Source: CCY15215 sp039194995 (lineage in GTDB: Bacteria > Cyanobacteriota > Cyanobacteriia > Cyanobacteriales > Spirulinaceae). From it: a stretch of DNA of 64,000 bases. Both the position numbers and the translations under genes were made by a program. The stretch lies in the NCBI GenBank assembly GCA_039194995.1, contig JBCCVR010000010.1:4274-68273 (forward strand). Reading direction: 5' to 3'. Below the pieces are notes generated by a model. That model ran no database searches. It had not been told where the DNA came from and saw nothing but the letters and a program-made list of their open reading frames with translations. Positions 55,816 to 64,000 of this stretch are shown here, piece by piece (position 1 is the first letter of the stretch; the number at the start of each line of letters is the position of its first letter).

Positions 55816-56292
55816 ATGCAAGCAGACTATATAGAGGAACATTCAGATATCACTGATTCCAATTTTCATTCTGATTGGTTAGAATCGGATGAATATAGAG
55901 GTGATGATATAGTGATTAGTAGAGAAGACTGTATGAAGCAGATTTTAGAGCAAATCCCTGACTTTCACTCTGCTTGGTCACAATATTGTGAATATTGGGG
56001 TGATGACTGTCCAGGCTTATGTAGCGATCTCACAGAGTTTTCTGATTTTGTAATAATGCTACTTCAGAATAATAAACATTCAGTTCTTTCTAAAATCTTC
56101 TTGATTATCGAGAACCTCATGCTGCGTGGAGATGAAGAAGTAAAAGACGCAGTTGCTACGTGTTTCTTAGAGAATTTACTTAATGAAACATCATTTGGAA
56201 CAATTAATGTTAATGAGTTTGTTCATTTTTTGGGAGAAGAATCTTATCGGTATTGTAAAGAATGGGATGATTTTACAGGGGTGAGCACTTAA
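55816..56292 (+). CDS. Probable immunity protein (DUF7674-like)
   Basis: 158 acidic residues, beginning 11 bp after the toxin-like gene. The pattern QYCEYWGDDCPGLCSDLTEF, IIENLMLRGDEEVKDAVATC, FLENLLN and the end YCKEWDDFTGV resembles DUF7674 proteins, which occur as immunity partners in polymorphic toxin loci. An acidic protein beside a basic toxin domain is the usual arrangement. Function is inferred from context. Confidence 0.65.
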   Translation: MQADYIEEHSDITDSNFHSDWLESDEYRGDDIVISREDCMKQILEQIPDFHSAWSQYCEYWGDDCPGLCSDLTEFSDFVIMLLQNNKHSVLSKIFLIIENLMLRGDEEVKDAVATCFLENLLNETSFGTINVNEFVHFLGEESYRYCKEWDDFTGVST

Positions 56293-56540
56293 AGTGTATT
56301 AGAAAAATACTCAAGATTTAACTTTAGACGGACTCATCGCTTGAGTTGAATTAGAAATCTATAATAGTTCTTTAACCACTTATTGTTTGGAAAAAACTCC
56401 TTATATTCGAGAAGAGCAAACGATCGCAAATCTCCAAACCTAAGATCGCTTTCCCGAATTCTCCTATTTCGAGAGCGATCGCTCATTTTCGGTGAGGTGC
56501 GATCGCATTTAGGTAAAATGGGACAAGAGCAAAACTGGCA

Positions 56541-56887
56541 ATGGATAAGCACAATATTTTTCAAATAATCTGAAGGCACGATTAGATTGCCTGAGAGAAG
56601 CGATCGCACTCGGTTGCGATATCAATATTCATGATTCAACCGAACCTTTTAGCACTCCTTTGCTAGATGCGATCGAAGAATTCGATAATGAGGGACCGAT
56701 AGAATTAGTCTAGATATTAATTGAAGCTGGAGCAGATGTAAATACTTGGGATTTAGATCGGGATTGCAATCCTTTAGTATTAGCAATGTGGGAAGAACAT
56801 GGCAATATTACTCGTTTATTGCTGGAAGCAGGCGCAGATCCGAATGTAGAAGATAAGGAAGGAACTGGAAGCAGGTCAATTTTGTAA
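56541..56887 (+). pseudogene. Broken ankyrin-repeat gene
   Basis: Starting at ATG 56541 the frame reads MDKHNIFQ, then shifts by one base (near 56566) into LDCLREAIALGCDINIHD. It meets TAG at 56711-56713 within a repeat and continues ILIEAGADVNTWD and LLLEAGADPNVED to TAA 56887. These are classic ankyrin consensus pieces (GADxN). Ankyrin-repeat proteins are common immunity factors in polymorphic toxin loci, so this may be a relic of one. Confidence 0.75.
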
Positions 56888-57053
56888 GAACATTTGAATT
56901 AAATATCTTGTAGTCAAGCTCAAAGCCTTATCAGGTAAGGCTCAGATGGGTGCTCTGCCTGACTTAGTACAAATAGTCTGCGAGTTTGACCTGCTCCCCT
57001 ACCTCTATCCGCGATAATCCCCACATGTCTTTGCAATAACTCAATCATAAATG

Positions 57054-58301
57054 CTATCCAATTGTTCCGGAATACCAAAGTTCTGCTAATTGATATTGTG
57101 GCATCTCAATACTTAGTTTTCCAGTTTCCGGATCGGTCAAAGTTTCGCCTTCTACAGCACCAATTCCGATCAATGTATCGAGAGATTGACCTAAATTTCG
57201 GACATCACTTTGAAATCCCTTTTTCTTCAGTCGAGTAGTATAAATACAGTCCAAATGCTTATGGAATTCTCGCAATACTGAAGGGCTATGAGTTGTTAAA
57301 ATAAATTGAGGCGTATGGGAGCGATCCTCCAATGCTGTTGCTTGCCAAATCCAATTCATGATTTCTTTAATATTACCAGGATTAATACCATTTTCAATTT
57401 CTTCAATGAGAATCAAAGCAGGTGGATTATACAGTGAAACCAGTAACGCAATAGTAGCAGCTTTAATAAAACCATCAGAAACTGAATTGGATGTAAATTC
57501 TTCAACAAGACGATCTATGCTGGAACGATCTAGATCGAATTCCCAGATTAAACATTTATGATATATATCAAAACGAACTCCTTGAAATGAAGGACTGAAA
57601 CGATGCATTAACGAAACAAATCTAGAAAATACTCTGACTGTTCCTGCATCATTTTTAATAGATAAGATTAATCTTTCTAAATTTTTCCCTTCATAACCTC
57701 AAGCATCAGGAATATTTAGTACAGATATAAAATTTTGATGATATTCTAAATCTTTTAGAGTTAGATTGTCATTCAAAAAACTTGGCTGAAAATGATAACT
57801 AAATACATTAGAAAAATCTCGAAAAAAATATTTGTGAACTATTTTGAATCGATCTGCAAGGTTAGTTTGGTTTAGCTTTTTTTGTAGTCCTAAAAATTGA
57901 GTTTCTTCCTCAAATCCATTTTTCAGTTCCTGCTCATTTCCAGAAATGTTTATACTTATTTGTTCACGACATCCTACATTACCGTCCAAATTATTGCTAG
58001 TATATAACTTCAATTTATAAATAACTTCTGATTGAATTTTTGACCAAACTACCTCAATTGACATTATTTCGGTTTTATTCGCCAAACGATGCTTGTGAGG
58101 AAAATAATCACCCGATTGAACTGTAGGATTTGATTCCCTTAGAGGATTACCTCGCCGGACTAAGTTGGCAAAGTGCTGAATTCCCGATAAAAGATTCGTT
58201 TTACCCGAACTATTATTACCGATCAACAGCGTTACATCACTCAGTTCAATCGTTGTTAATTTGTGAGTTTTATAATTTTTGAGAGTAAATTTTTTGAACA
58301 T
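57054..58301 (-). pseudogene. AAA/RecF-like ATPase gene with one in-frame stop
   Basis: One frame of 416 codons is broken only by TGA at 57701-57699. N-terminal part: NYKTHKLTTIELSDVTLLIG then NNSSGKTNLLSGI (Walker A). After the stop the same frame continues GYEGKNLERLILSIKND, then NPPALILIEEIENGI (Walker B) and ILTTHSPSVLREF (H-loop). It belongs to the SMC/RecF-like AAA_21 ATPases found in defence and repair genes. Start 58301 gives the expected MFKKFTLKNYKT opening. The single stop suggests recent inactivation or a base error. Confidence 0.8.
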
Positions 58302-58380
58302 GAGCGTTTTATCTTTCTATTGAAGATTCTCGCGATCGCTTTTCAATCCCATTATATTTTAAAAGCAGAATAGAGCTTGA

Positions 58381-59325
58381 CTAATTCCCAAGAATCCCCA
58401 TAACCGTTGCTTTCACCGATTCCGATAAAGCATCAAAATCATAGCCTCCTTCCAATCCATAAACCACTCGGCGAGTCACCTGCAAACTATACTCGGTAAA
58501 TAGGCGAAAATCCTCGGGTTCGAGACAAATTCCCGCAAGGGGATCGACTCGCGTCGCATCGTATCCCGCACTGACAATGAGGAGATCCGGCGCAAAATTC
58601 TTTAAAAATGGCACAATTTTCTCGGTAAACGCGGGTTGATATTCACTCAACGTACTTTCGGGAGGCATGGGAACATTGAGAACGTTATCGTGTAATCCCC
58701 GTTCTCCACAACTTCCCGTCCCTGGATAACAGGGAGATTGATGTAGGGAACAATAAGCGAGTTGGGGATGATTCTCGATAATGTGCTGCGTCCCATTACC
58801 GTGATGGACATCCCAATCGAGAATCGCAACTCGTTCGATGTTAGGCTGTTCGAGAGCATAATACGCCGCGATCGCCGCATTGGAAAACAAGCAAAATCCC
58901 ATCGCGCGATCGCGTTCGGCATGGTGTCCGGGAGGACGCGCTAAAATCAAAGCTGGATTATCTGTCTCTAAAACGCGATCGACTCCATCTAACCATGCAC
59001 TTACTGCCAGTAACGCAACTTCATAACTTTGAGCAGAAACTGGCGTATCCATATCTAAACCTGTCTCATCCTCTGCTGCCAATCTAACGCGATCGATGTG
59101 GCTGCGGGGATGTACTTTCAATAACCACTGCATCACCTCTCGCTTTTCGATGGGGGTCGGTTCTTGCCATTGTAAGCGTTCGCGAAGCGTGGCGTTAGCC
59201 ATATCGCGCCACGATGACTCGCGTAACGTCTTAACAATTGCCGTTAAGCGTTGGGGACATTCGGGGTGAAAGCGTCCGGTTTCATGGTCGAGAAAGCGAT
59301 CGGAATAAATAACGGGTAATTGCAT
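58381..59325 (-). CDS. Histone-deacetylase-family hydrolase (AcuC/APAH-like)
   Basis: 314 residues, Zn-dependent amidohydrolase. Visible: RPPGHHAERDRAMGFCLFSNAAIAA (catalytic HH), ILDWDVHHGNGTQHI (Zn Asp and His), and SAGYDATRVDPLAGICLEP (Zn Asp). In bacteria these act on acetylpolyamines or acetylated proteins. It is followed by a decayed near-copy at 59427-60304, a local duplication. Confidence 0.93.
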   Translation of the reverse strand: MQLPVIYSDRFLDHETGRFHPECPQRLTAIVKTLRESSWRDMANATLRERLQWQEPTPIEKREVMQWLLKVHPRSHIDRVRLAAEDETGLDMDTPVSAQSYEVALLAVSAWLDGVDRVLETDNPALILARPPGHHAERDRAMGFCLFSNAAIAAYYALEQPNIERVAILDWDVHHGNGTQHIIENHPQLAYCSLHQSPCYPGTGSCGERGLHDNVLNVPMPPESTLSEYQPAFTEKIVPFLKNFAPDLLIVSAGYDATRVDPLAGICLEPEDFRLFTEYSLQVTRRVVYGLEGGYDFDALSESVKATVMGILGN

Positions 59326-59426
59326 TCGTTATCAGTTATTTGTTATTGGTTATTTGTTAATCAATTGCATTTTTCTTTTCTCTCCATTTTACTGGCGATC
59401 GCCTTCCCCAAATAAACTTTAACAAC

Positions 59427-60304
59427 TCAGCCAAGAATCCCCTCAATTGTTGCTTTCACCGATTCGGCAAGGGCTTCTAAATTGTAGCCCCCTTCCAACC
59501 CATAAATAACGCGGTGGGTAATTTTTAGGGTATATTCCGTGAGGAGGCGATAATCGGCAGGTTCGAGGCAAATTTCTGCGAGGGAATCGGCTCTATTAGC
59601 ATCATATCCCGCACTGACGATGAGAAGATCGGGGGCAAAATTAGACAAAAACGGAAGCACTTTTTCTTCAAATTCAAGACGATATTCAATCAAGGTACTG
59701 TCCGCAGACATGGGAATATTGAGAACATTATTATATTTTCCTCTCTCTTCTGCTTTTCCCGTCCCAGGATAACCGGGAAACTGATGCAGGGAACAAAAAG
59801 CAATTTGAGGATATCTTTCGACAATCTGCTGCGTGCCATTACCGTGATGGACATCCCAATCGAGAATAGCAACCCGTTCGATGCTAGACTGTTTGAGAGC
59901 GCCGCGATCGCCGCGATCGCCGCATTACAAAATACGCAGAACCCCATGCCGCGATCGCGTTCCGCATGGTGTCCTGCCGGACGGGACAAAACAAACACCG
60001 GCTGGTTCGTTGCTAAAGCGAGATCCGCGCCATCCAACCAAGCACTCACTGCTAAAGATGCTCTTTGATAATTTTTGCGTGCCAGTTTAACGCGCTTAAT
60101 ATACTTTGGCAAATGCGCCTCGCGCAACCATCGCTCAATGCTATCTCCTTCTCTCTCTTTTGGTTCATACCAATGCAAGTGTTCGTACCAATCTGCCTTT
60201 TTTAAGGCTTCGACAATTGCTAGCAAACGCCGAGGACGTTCTGGATGAGAGGCATTAAGATCGCCATAGAGAAAGCGATCGGAATAAATAATAGGGAATT
60301 GCAT
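59427..60304 (-). pseudogene. Frameshifted copy of the histone-deacetylase-family gene
   Basis: Starting at ATG 60304, PIIYSDRFLYGDLNASHPER and RPAGHHAERDRGMGFCVFCN parallel the intact neighbour. Near 59893-59910, just after a GCGATCGC-rich repeat encoding AAIAAIAAL, a one-base shift moves the reading frame: the other frame then gives SSIERVAILDWDVHHGNGTQ and SAGYDANRADSLAEICLEP. Length and order otherwise match the intact copy. The break is in the region coding the zinc site, so it is very probably inactive. Confidence 0.85.
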
Positions 60305-60374
60305 GGGTTAAAAGACAGACATATTTAATTATATTAATCTTAGTACACTCGCATCTGAAAACTCGATCTCCGGG

Positions 60375-60875
60375 CTACATTATCTTATTTCTCAGAATTT
60401 TCCCCACAGAACTTTTAGGAATTTCTGACCTGAATTCCACGATCTTAGAAATTTTAAATTCTGCTAAGCAATCCTGACAGTATTCTAAAATATATCGTTC
60501 CTGACATTTTCTGCAAGGAACGATGATTGCTTTTACTAATTGTCCTGCATGGGGACTTTCAACGCCGGCAACGATCGCCTCACTCACTTTCGGATGCCCG
60601 ACTAAAACAGCTTCGATTTCAAAGGGATTAACTTTATATCCTCCCGTATCAATTAGGAGCTTCTTGCGACCCGTAATATAGAGATAAGGAACGGCCAGTA
60701 AAATTGTAATTTTTTCTTGTGCGATCGCTGCCAATACCTTCGCTTGCCTAAAAATAAAGGGTTGCTCTACAATCTTACCATTTCACAAGCAGGGCTCTAA
60801 AATAACCAGAGTGGCTCCCGAATGAGTCGCAGCTAACAGGCATTGCCCAAATCCATAAGCGTGATAAAAAGGGAC
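60375..60875 (-). pseudogene. Collapsed AMP-dependent ligase gene
   Basis: Pieces of an acyl-CoA synthetase in one frame: VPFYHAYGFGQCLLAATHSG and GATLVILEPCL, then a TGA at 60785-60783, then QPFIFRQAKVLAAIAQEKIT followed by an abrupt join to ITGRKKLLIDTGGYKVNPFE and SSVGKILRNKIM. About 250 residues between the start of the A5 region and the hinge are missing, and the N-terminal half is absent. Decayed by deletion. Confidence 0.75.
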
Positions 60876-60904
60876 TATAGCAAACCTAAATGAATTGTAA
60901 ACGA

Positions 60905-60965
60905 GTGGAACAGGCTTCCAGCCTGTTTCTAATTTTCTCAAACACTGGCAGGATGCCAGTTCCAC
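60905..60965. repeat. 61-bp inverted-repeat element
   Basis: The ends are GTGGAAC and GTTCCAC, with internal CAGGCTTCCAGCCTG-type pairing. It resembles small cyanobacterial palindromic elements. It lies just upstream of the collapsed ligase gene. Confidence 0.75.
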
Positions 60966-61085
60966 ATTTGAATATGAAGATTTTGTTAGGCATTGATTTG
61001 TTTACAACTCAAATGGACTTACTATATCAGAAACCATTACGATCGCATTCCCAAAATATCCAGCCTATCAAAAAGAAAAATAAAA

Positions 61086-61120
61086 GAGGGGAAAATATTT
61101 TTAGAAAATACTTTCCCCTC
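61086..61120 (-). terminator. Terminator of the rbc operon
   Basis: On the minus strand GAGGGGAAAgTATTTT pairs with AAAATATTTTCCCCTC-type sequence, giving an A+T-plus-G+C stem about 20 bp downstream of rbcS, and a T-rich run follows. It should end the rbcL-rbcX-rbcS transcript. Confidence 0.8.
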
Positions 61121-61140
61121 CCTTAACTTAAACCAGAAAC

Positions 61141-61476
61141 TTAGAAGCGGCTGGTGTTAGGCTTGTAGACGATGAAGCTGAAGGTTTGGCACTGACGGAT
61201 GTTGTCAAAACCAGCGATGCGGATGTAGCAGTTAGAATACTCTTGACGGCATTCGCGAACTTCATTGAGAACTTCTTGAGCGCTCATTGCATCGAACAAA
61301 GGCAACTTCCACATCGTCCAGTGGTGGTCTCCGGGGGAAGGATTCTCTTCAAATTCGATCGCGGGAATGCTGCCTTGAGAGATCATGTAATCGATCTGAC
61401 GGGCAATTTGCTGATCTGTCAAAGGAGGAAGATAAGACAGAGTTTCGTAACGCTTCTCTTTGGGTAAAGTTTTCAT
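61141..61476 (-). CDS. rbcS: RuBisCO small subunit
   Basis: 111 residues (cyanobacterial usual about 110). Conserved YETLSYLPPLTDQQIARQID and YMISQGSIPAIEFEE, and the C-terminal YIRIAGFDNIRQCQTFSFIV. It caps the L8 core to make the L8S8 form IB enzyme in carboxysomes. It is last in the rbcL-rbcX-rbcS operon, and a terminator follows. Confidence 0.97.
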   Translation of the reverse strand: MKTLPKEKRYETLSYLPPLTDQQIARQIDYMISQGSIPAIEFEENPSPGDHHWTMWKLPLFDAMSAQEVLNEVRECRQEYSNCYIRIAGFDNIRQCQTFSFIVYKPNTSRF

Positions 61477-61542
61477 GTCGGTTTATGAATGTGAAATGGA
61501 TGAAAGTACACGATCGCAACCGAACTCCGACTGATCTGCAAG

Positions 61543-61986
61543 TTATTCTTCTCGCGCTTCAGAGTCAGATTGCTCTCGATAAAGATCGGCAGGGGAATGA
61601 TCTAAGGAATTTTCTTGGGGAATCTCTTCTGAAGCGATCGCGGGGACATCCTGAATTTGGGTCAAACGCTCGAGCACGGCACGACGGCGATCGCCATTGG
61701 CTTGCTGAATATTGGTTGTTACCATCTCGGGTAAAAACTCCAGCACCGTTTCGGCAATCTCTTCGCGCACGGTGAGAATTCTCAAAACCAAATCCTTGCG
61801 CTCTAACATTAGCCCTTCTAAATAGGCCTCTCCATCCTGCATTTTGCCGGCGGAGTAATGGCTTAACCAGACGGCTTGCGAAGGATTCGTTTCTCTCAAC
61901 TGGTCGGAAATCGTCCGCACGGCTTGATAAGTCAAATAACTTTGCAAGGTGCGAGCCGTTTCTCGAGCGATATTTTTTGCATTCAT
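61543..61986 (-). CDS. rbcX: RuBisCO assembly chaperone RbcX
   Basis: 147 residues. Core RbcX: NIARETARTLQSYLTYQAVR, TISDQLRETNPSQAVWLSHY, SAGKMQDGEAYLEGLMLERK and DLVLRILTVREEIAETVLEF. It binds the RbcL C-terminal peptide as an arc-shaped dimer. The C-terminal 40 residues beyond the helical core are acidic and low complexity, longer than in model RbcX (about 134 residues). ATG 61986 was preferred over 62022 since RbcX begins MNxKxIAxxTA. It lies between rbcL and rbcS, the usual cyanobacterial order. Confidence 0.95.
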   Translation of the reverse strand: MNAKNIARETARTLQSYLTYQAVRTISDQLRETNPSQAVWLSHYSAGKMQDGEAYLEGLMLERKDLVLRILTVREEIAETVLEFLPEMVTTNIQQANGDRRRAVLERLTQIQDVPAIASEEIPQENSLDHSPADLYREQSDSEAREE

Positions 61987-62101
61987 GGCACTTACCTGTC
62001 CGAACCCTTTGATTGTAAACAAAGGTAAAAGAGAAAACCGTAAAGTTTTTCGCTTTTTCTTTTTTCCTTAAGGGTTTGGAGGGTCGCGATCGCAGAGGAG
62101 C

Positions 62102-62122
62102 GAGAGTGCTGTAAGCACTCTC
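62102..62122 (-). terminator. Perfect hairpin between rbcL and rbcX
   Basis: GAGAGTGCT (62102-62110) and AGCACTCTC (62114-62122) form a 9-bp stem with a 3-base loop, 20 bp past the rbcL stop. No U-run follows, so processing, RNA stabilisation or partial attenuation is more likely than full termination. Confidence 0.6.
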
Positions 62123-62141
62123 ATTTCCCAAAAGTCAAGCC

Positions 62142-63554
62142 TTAGAGGGTATCCATGGCCTCGAATTCGAACTTGATTTCTTTCCAAAGTTCGCAAGCAG
62201 CCGCCAATTCAGGAGACCAGCGAGCGGCTTCGCGGATAACTTCGTTACCTTCGCGAGCCAAGCTGCGACCTTCGTTACGAGCTTGAACGCAGGCTTCAAG
62301 GGCAACGCGGTTAGCAGTTGCACCGGGAGCATTACCCCAAGGGTGTCCCAAAGTACCGCCACCGAACTGCAAGCAGGAGTCGTCGCCGAAGATTTCCACC
62401 AAAGCAGGCATGTGCCAAACGTGGATACCACCGGAAGCAACGGGCATAACGCCACCCATAGAAGCGTAGTCTTGGGTGAAGAAAATACCGCGAGAGCGAT
62501 CTTCTTCAACATAGTCTTCGCGCATTAAGTCAACGAAGCCCATGGTGATACCGCGTTCGCCTTCTAATTTACCGACAACAGTACCGGAGTGGAGGTGATC
62601 CCCACCGGAGAGGCGGAGGCACTTGGCCAAAACGCGGAAGTGGATGCCGTGGTTGCGCTGACGGTCGATAACTGCGTGCATGGCACGGTGAATGTGCAGT
62701 AACAAGCCGTTATCGCGGCAGTATTTCGCCAAAGTGGTGTTGGCAGTGAAACCACCGGTGATGAAGTCGTGCATGATGATCGGAGTGCCGATTTCTTTCG
62801 CGAATTCAGCACGCTTCAGCATTTCTTCGCAGGTTGCAGCCGTAACGTTGAGGTAGTGACCTTTAATTTCGTTGGTTTCTGCTTGAGATTTTTCGATCGC
62901 CTCTTGAACGAAGAGGAAGCGATCGCGCCAGCGCATGAAGGGCTGAGAGTTAATGTTTTCGTCGTCTTTGGTGAAGTCCAAACCACCGCGCAAGCATTCG
63001 TAAACCGCGCGTCCGTAGTTCTTCGCCGATAAACCGAGCTTGGGCTTAATCGTACAACCCAACAGGGGACGACCATATTTGTTCAATTTGTCGCGCTCGA
63101 CGGTGATGCCGTGGGGAGGACCTTGGAAGGTTTTAATTAGGGCAACCGGGAAGCGGATATCTTCGAGACGGAGGGCGCGCAATGCCTTAAACCCGAAAAC
63201 GTTTCCGACCAAAGAGGTTAAAACGTTGGTGACGGAGCCTTCTTCAAACAGATCCAAAGGATAAGCGACGAAACAGAAATACTGATTGTCTTCTCCGGGA
63301 ACTGCTTCGACTTCGTAGCAACGACCTTTGTAGCGATCCAAGTCGGTTAAGTTGTCCGTCCATACTGTCGTCCAGGTTCCGGTGGAGGATTCAGCCGCTA
63401 CAGCAGCACCCGCTTCTTCTGGAGGAACGCCCGGTTGGGGGGTCATGCGGAAGCAAGCGAGTAGGTCGGTATCTTTGGGGGTGTAATCGGGGGTGTAGTA
63501 GGTCAGGCGATAATCTTTTACACCTGCCTCAAATTTAGGCTTTGCTTGTACCAT
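62142..63554 (-). CDS. rbcL: RuBisCO large subunit, form IB
   Basis: 470 residues (usual about 472-476). Fixes CO2 or O2 onto ribulose-1,5-bisphosphate in the carboxysome. Motifs: YYTPDYTPKDTDLLACFRMT, TIKPKLGLSAKNYGRAVYEC, and GGLDFTKDDENINSQPFMRW with the carbamylated Lys (about 198), loop 6 HSGTVVGKLEGE, and FGDDSCLQFGGGTLGHPWGN. First gene of the operon, with a 446-bp upstream region to the window end. Confidence 0.99.
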   Translation of the reverse strand: MVQAKPKFEAGVKDYRLTYYTPDYTPKDTDLLACFRMTPQPGVPPEEAGAAVAAESSTGTWTTVWTDNLTDLDRYKGRCYEVEAVPGEDNQYFCFVAYPLDLFEEGSVTNVLTSLVGNVFGFKALRALRLEDIRFPVALIKTFQGPPHGITVERDKLNKYGRPLLGCTIKPKLGLSAKNYGRAVYECLRGGLDFTKDDENINSQPFMRWRDRFLFVQEAIEKSQAETNEIKGHYLNVTAATCEEMLKRAEFAKEIGTPIIMHDFITGGFTANTTLAKYCRDNGLLLHIHRAMHAVIDRQRNHGIHFRVLAKCLRLSGGDHLHSGTVVGKLEGERGITMGFVDLMREDYVEEDRSRGIFFTQDYASMGGVMPVASGGIHVWHMPALVEIFGDDSCLQFGGGTLGHPWGNAPGATANRVALEACVQARNEGRSLAREGNEVIREAARWSPELAAACELWKEIKFEFEAMDTL

Positions 63555-64000
63555 GTTCTCAATTCCTCCTTTATTTATACAGAGGCTCGCGTATTAATTC
63601 GGATTAATGTTGGGCAATGAAAAACCGAGCAGGGCGATCGGGATAATTTTCCTCATGATTCTTCCTAACGAACTTCTAGAGCAATGCAATTGCATCTATC
63701 GCCATTTAATGCCAGTTCGCTTAGGAAGTTGAACTCGGAACAAGACTTGACCAGACTTGATAAATATCTTTTCTCGATCCCTCGCTCTAAAGCAAAAGTT
63801 TCGGTTAAATCCCGAGCGGTTTTTCATTTGCATCTGTTATGATTCAGCTTACCATGAAGGGCGATCGTTTTTTGCAAAAGAATTTTGTTATTTTAATTGT
63901 TCTTTCTTGTCGAAATCATAAAGAAAATTAATATTTTATTAAAATTAGTTAAAAAATATTAAGCGAGGGCAAAAAGAAAAGTTTTCTTCTTGCCCTCAAA
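63555..64000. other. rbcL upstream region
   Basis: 446 bp without a gene, A+T-rich, holding the rbcL promoter and leader. I see no unambiguous regulator site. It ends with a hairpin at 63965-63997. Confidence 0.7.
63965..63997. terminator. Hairpin at window edge
   Basis: GAGGGCAA and TTGCCCTC, extended inwards by A/T pairs with one mismatch, form a long stem. Probably the terminator of a gene beyond the window. Confidence 0.55.

Noticed and set aside
1..64000. tRNA or rRNA genes
   Set aside because: No cloverleaf with a GTTCRANNC arm or CCA-end and no rRNA core was recognised by eye; a tRNA search would be decisive.

Overview
The window is chromosomal DNA of a cyanobacterium, probably a filamentous one. 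The evidence is a form IB RuBisCO operon (rbcL-rbcX-rbcS), very frequent HIP1-type GCGATCGC octamers, three cyanobacterial glutamine riboswitches with DUF4278 genes, an AMIN-domain TonB-dependent receptor, heptamer and MITE-like repeats, and a contractile injection cluster of the cyanobacterial type. I cannot fix the genus.

Layout. 1-12.6 kb is mixed core and signalling: glutaminase (5' end outside the window), folE behind a Fur/Zur-like operator, a PstS-like lipoprotein overlapping an MscS channel with a cyclic-nucleotide-type domain, a receptor adenylate/guanylate-cyclase-like protein with degenerate catalytic residues, three riboswitch-DUF4278 units in tandem, ilvE, an RlpA-like protein, a small phosphatase and a vWA lipoprotein gene broken by one stop codon.

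12.8-41.1 kb is a siderophore-like locus: TonB receptor, aryl-acid ligase, AcpS-type transferase, free acyl carrier protein, AraC regulator, type II thioesterase, P450, a Cy-A-PCP NRPS whose pocket residues read as cysteine, a KAS III-ACP fusion lacking the usual His, a second AcpS-type transferase and a salicylate synthase. Divergent from these lie a KS-AT-KR-ACP polyketide synthase, an O-methyltransferase remnant, a C-A-PCP-reductase NRPS and a flavin halogenase-like enzyme. Together they predict a salicyl-thiazoline hybrid peptide-polyketide, possibly halogenated and reductively released, acting as a metal chelator and re-imported by the TonB receptor.

41.2-56.3 kb follows a membrane phosphatase with a partial extracellular contractile injection system (eCIS): cap-like DUF4255 protein, sheath, three tube proteins, a gp41-like protein, a pseudokinase-membrane-solute-binding fusion, a 52-residue protein, a large repeat protein, a LysM-type tube-end protein and a VgrG-like spike. 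It ends in a probable toxin-immunity pair, the likely cargo. Baseplate wedge, AAA ATPase and tape measure are not here.

56.5-61 kb is a decaying zone: broken ankyrin gene, ATPase gene with one stop, one intact and one frameshifted histone-deacetylase-family gene, and a collapsed acyl-ligase gene. 61.1-64 kb carries rbcS, rbcX and rbcL on the minus strand with its upstream region. No tRNA, rRNA, transposase or CRISPR array was seen.
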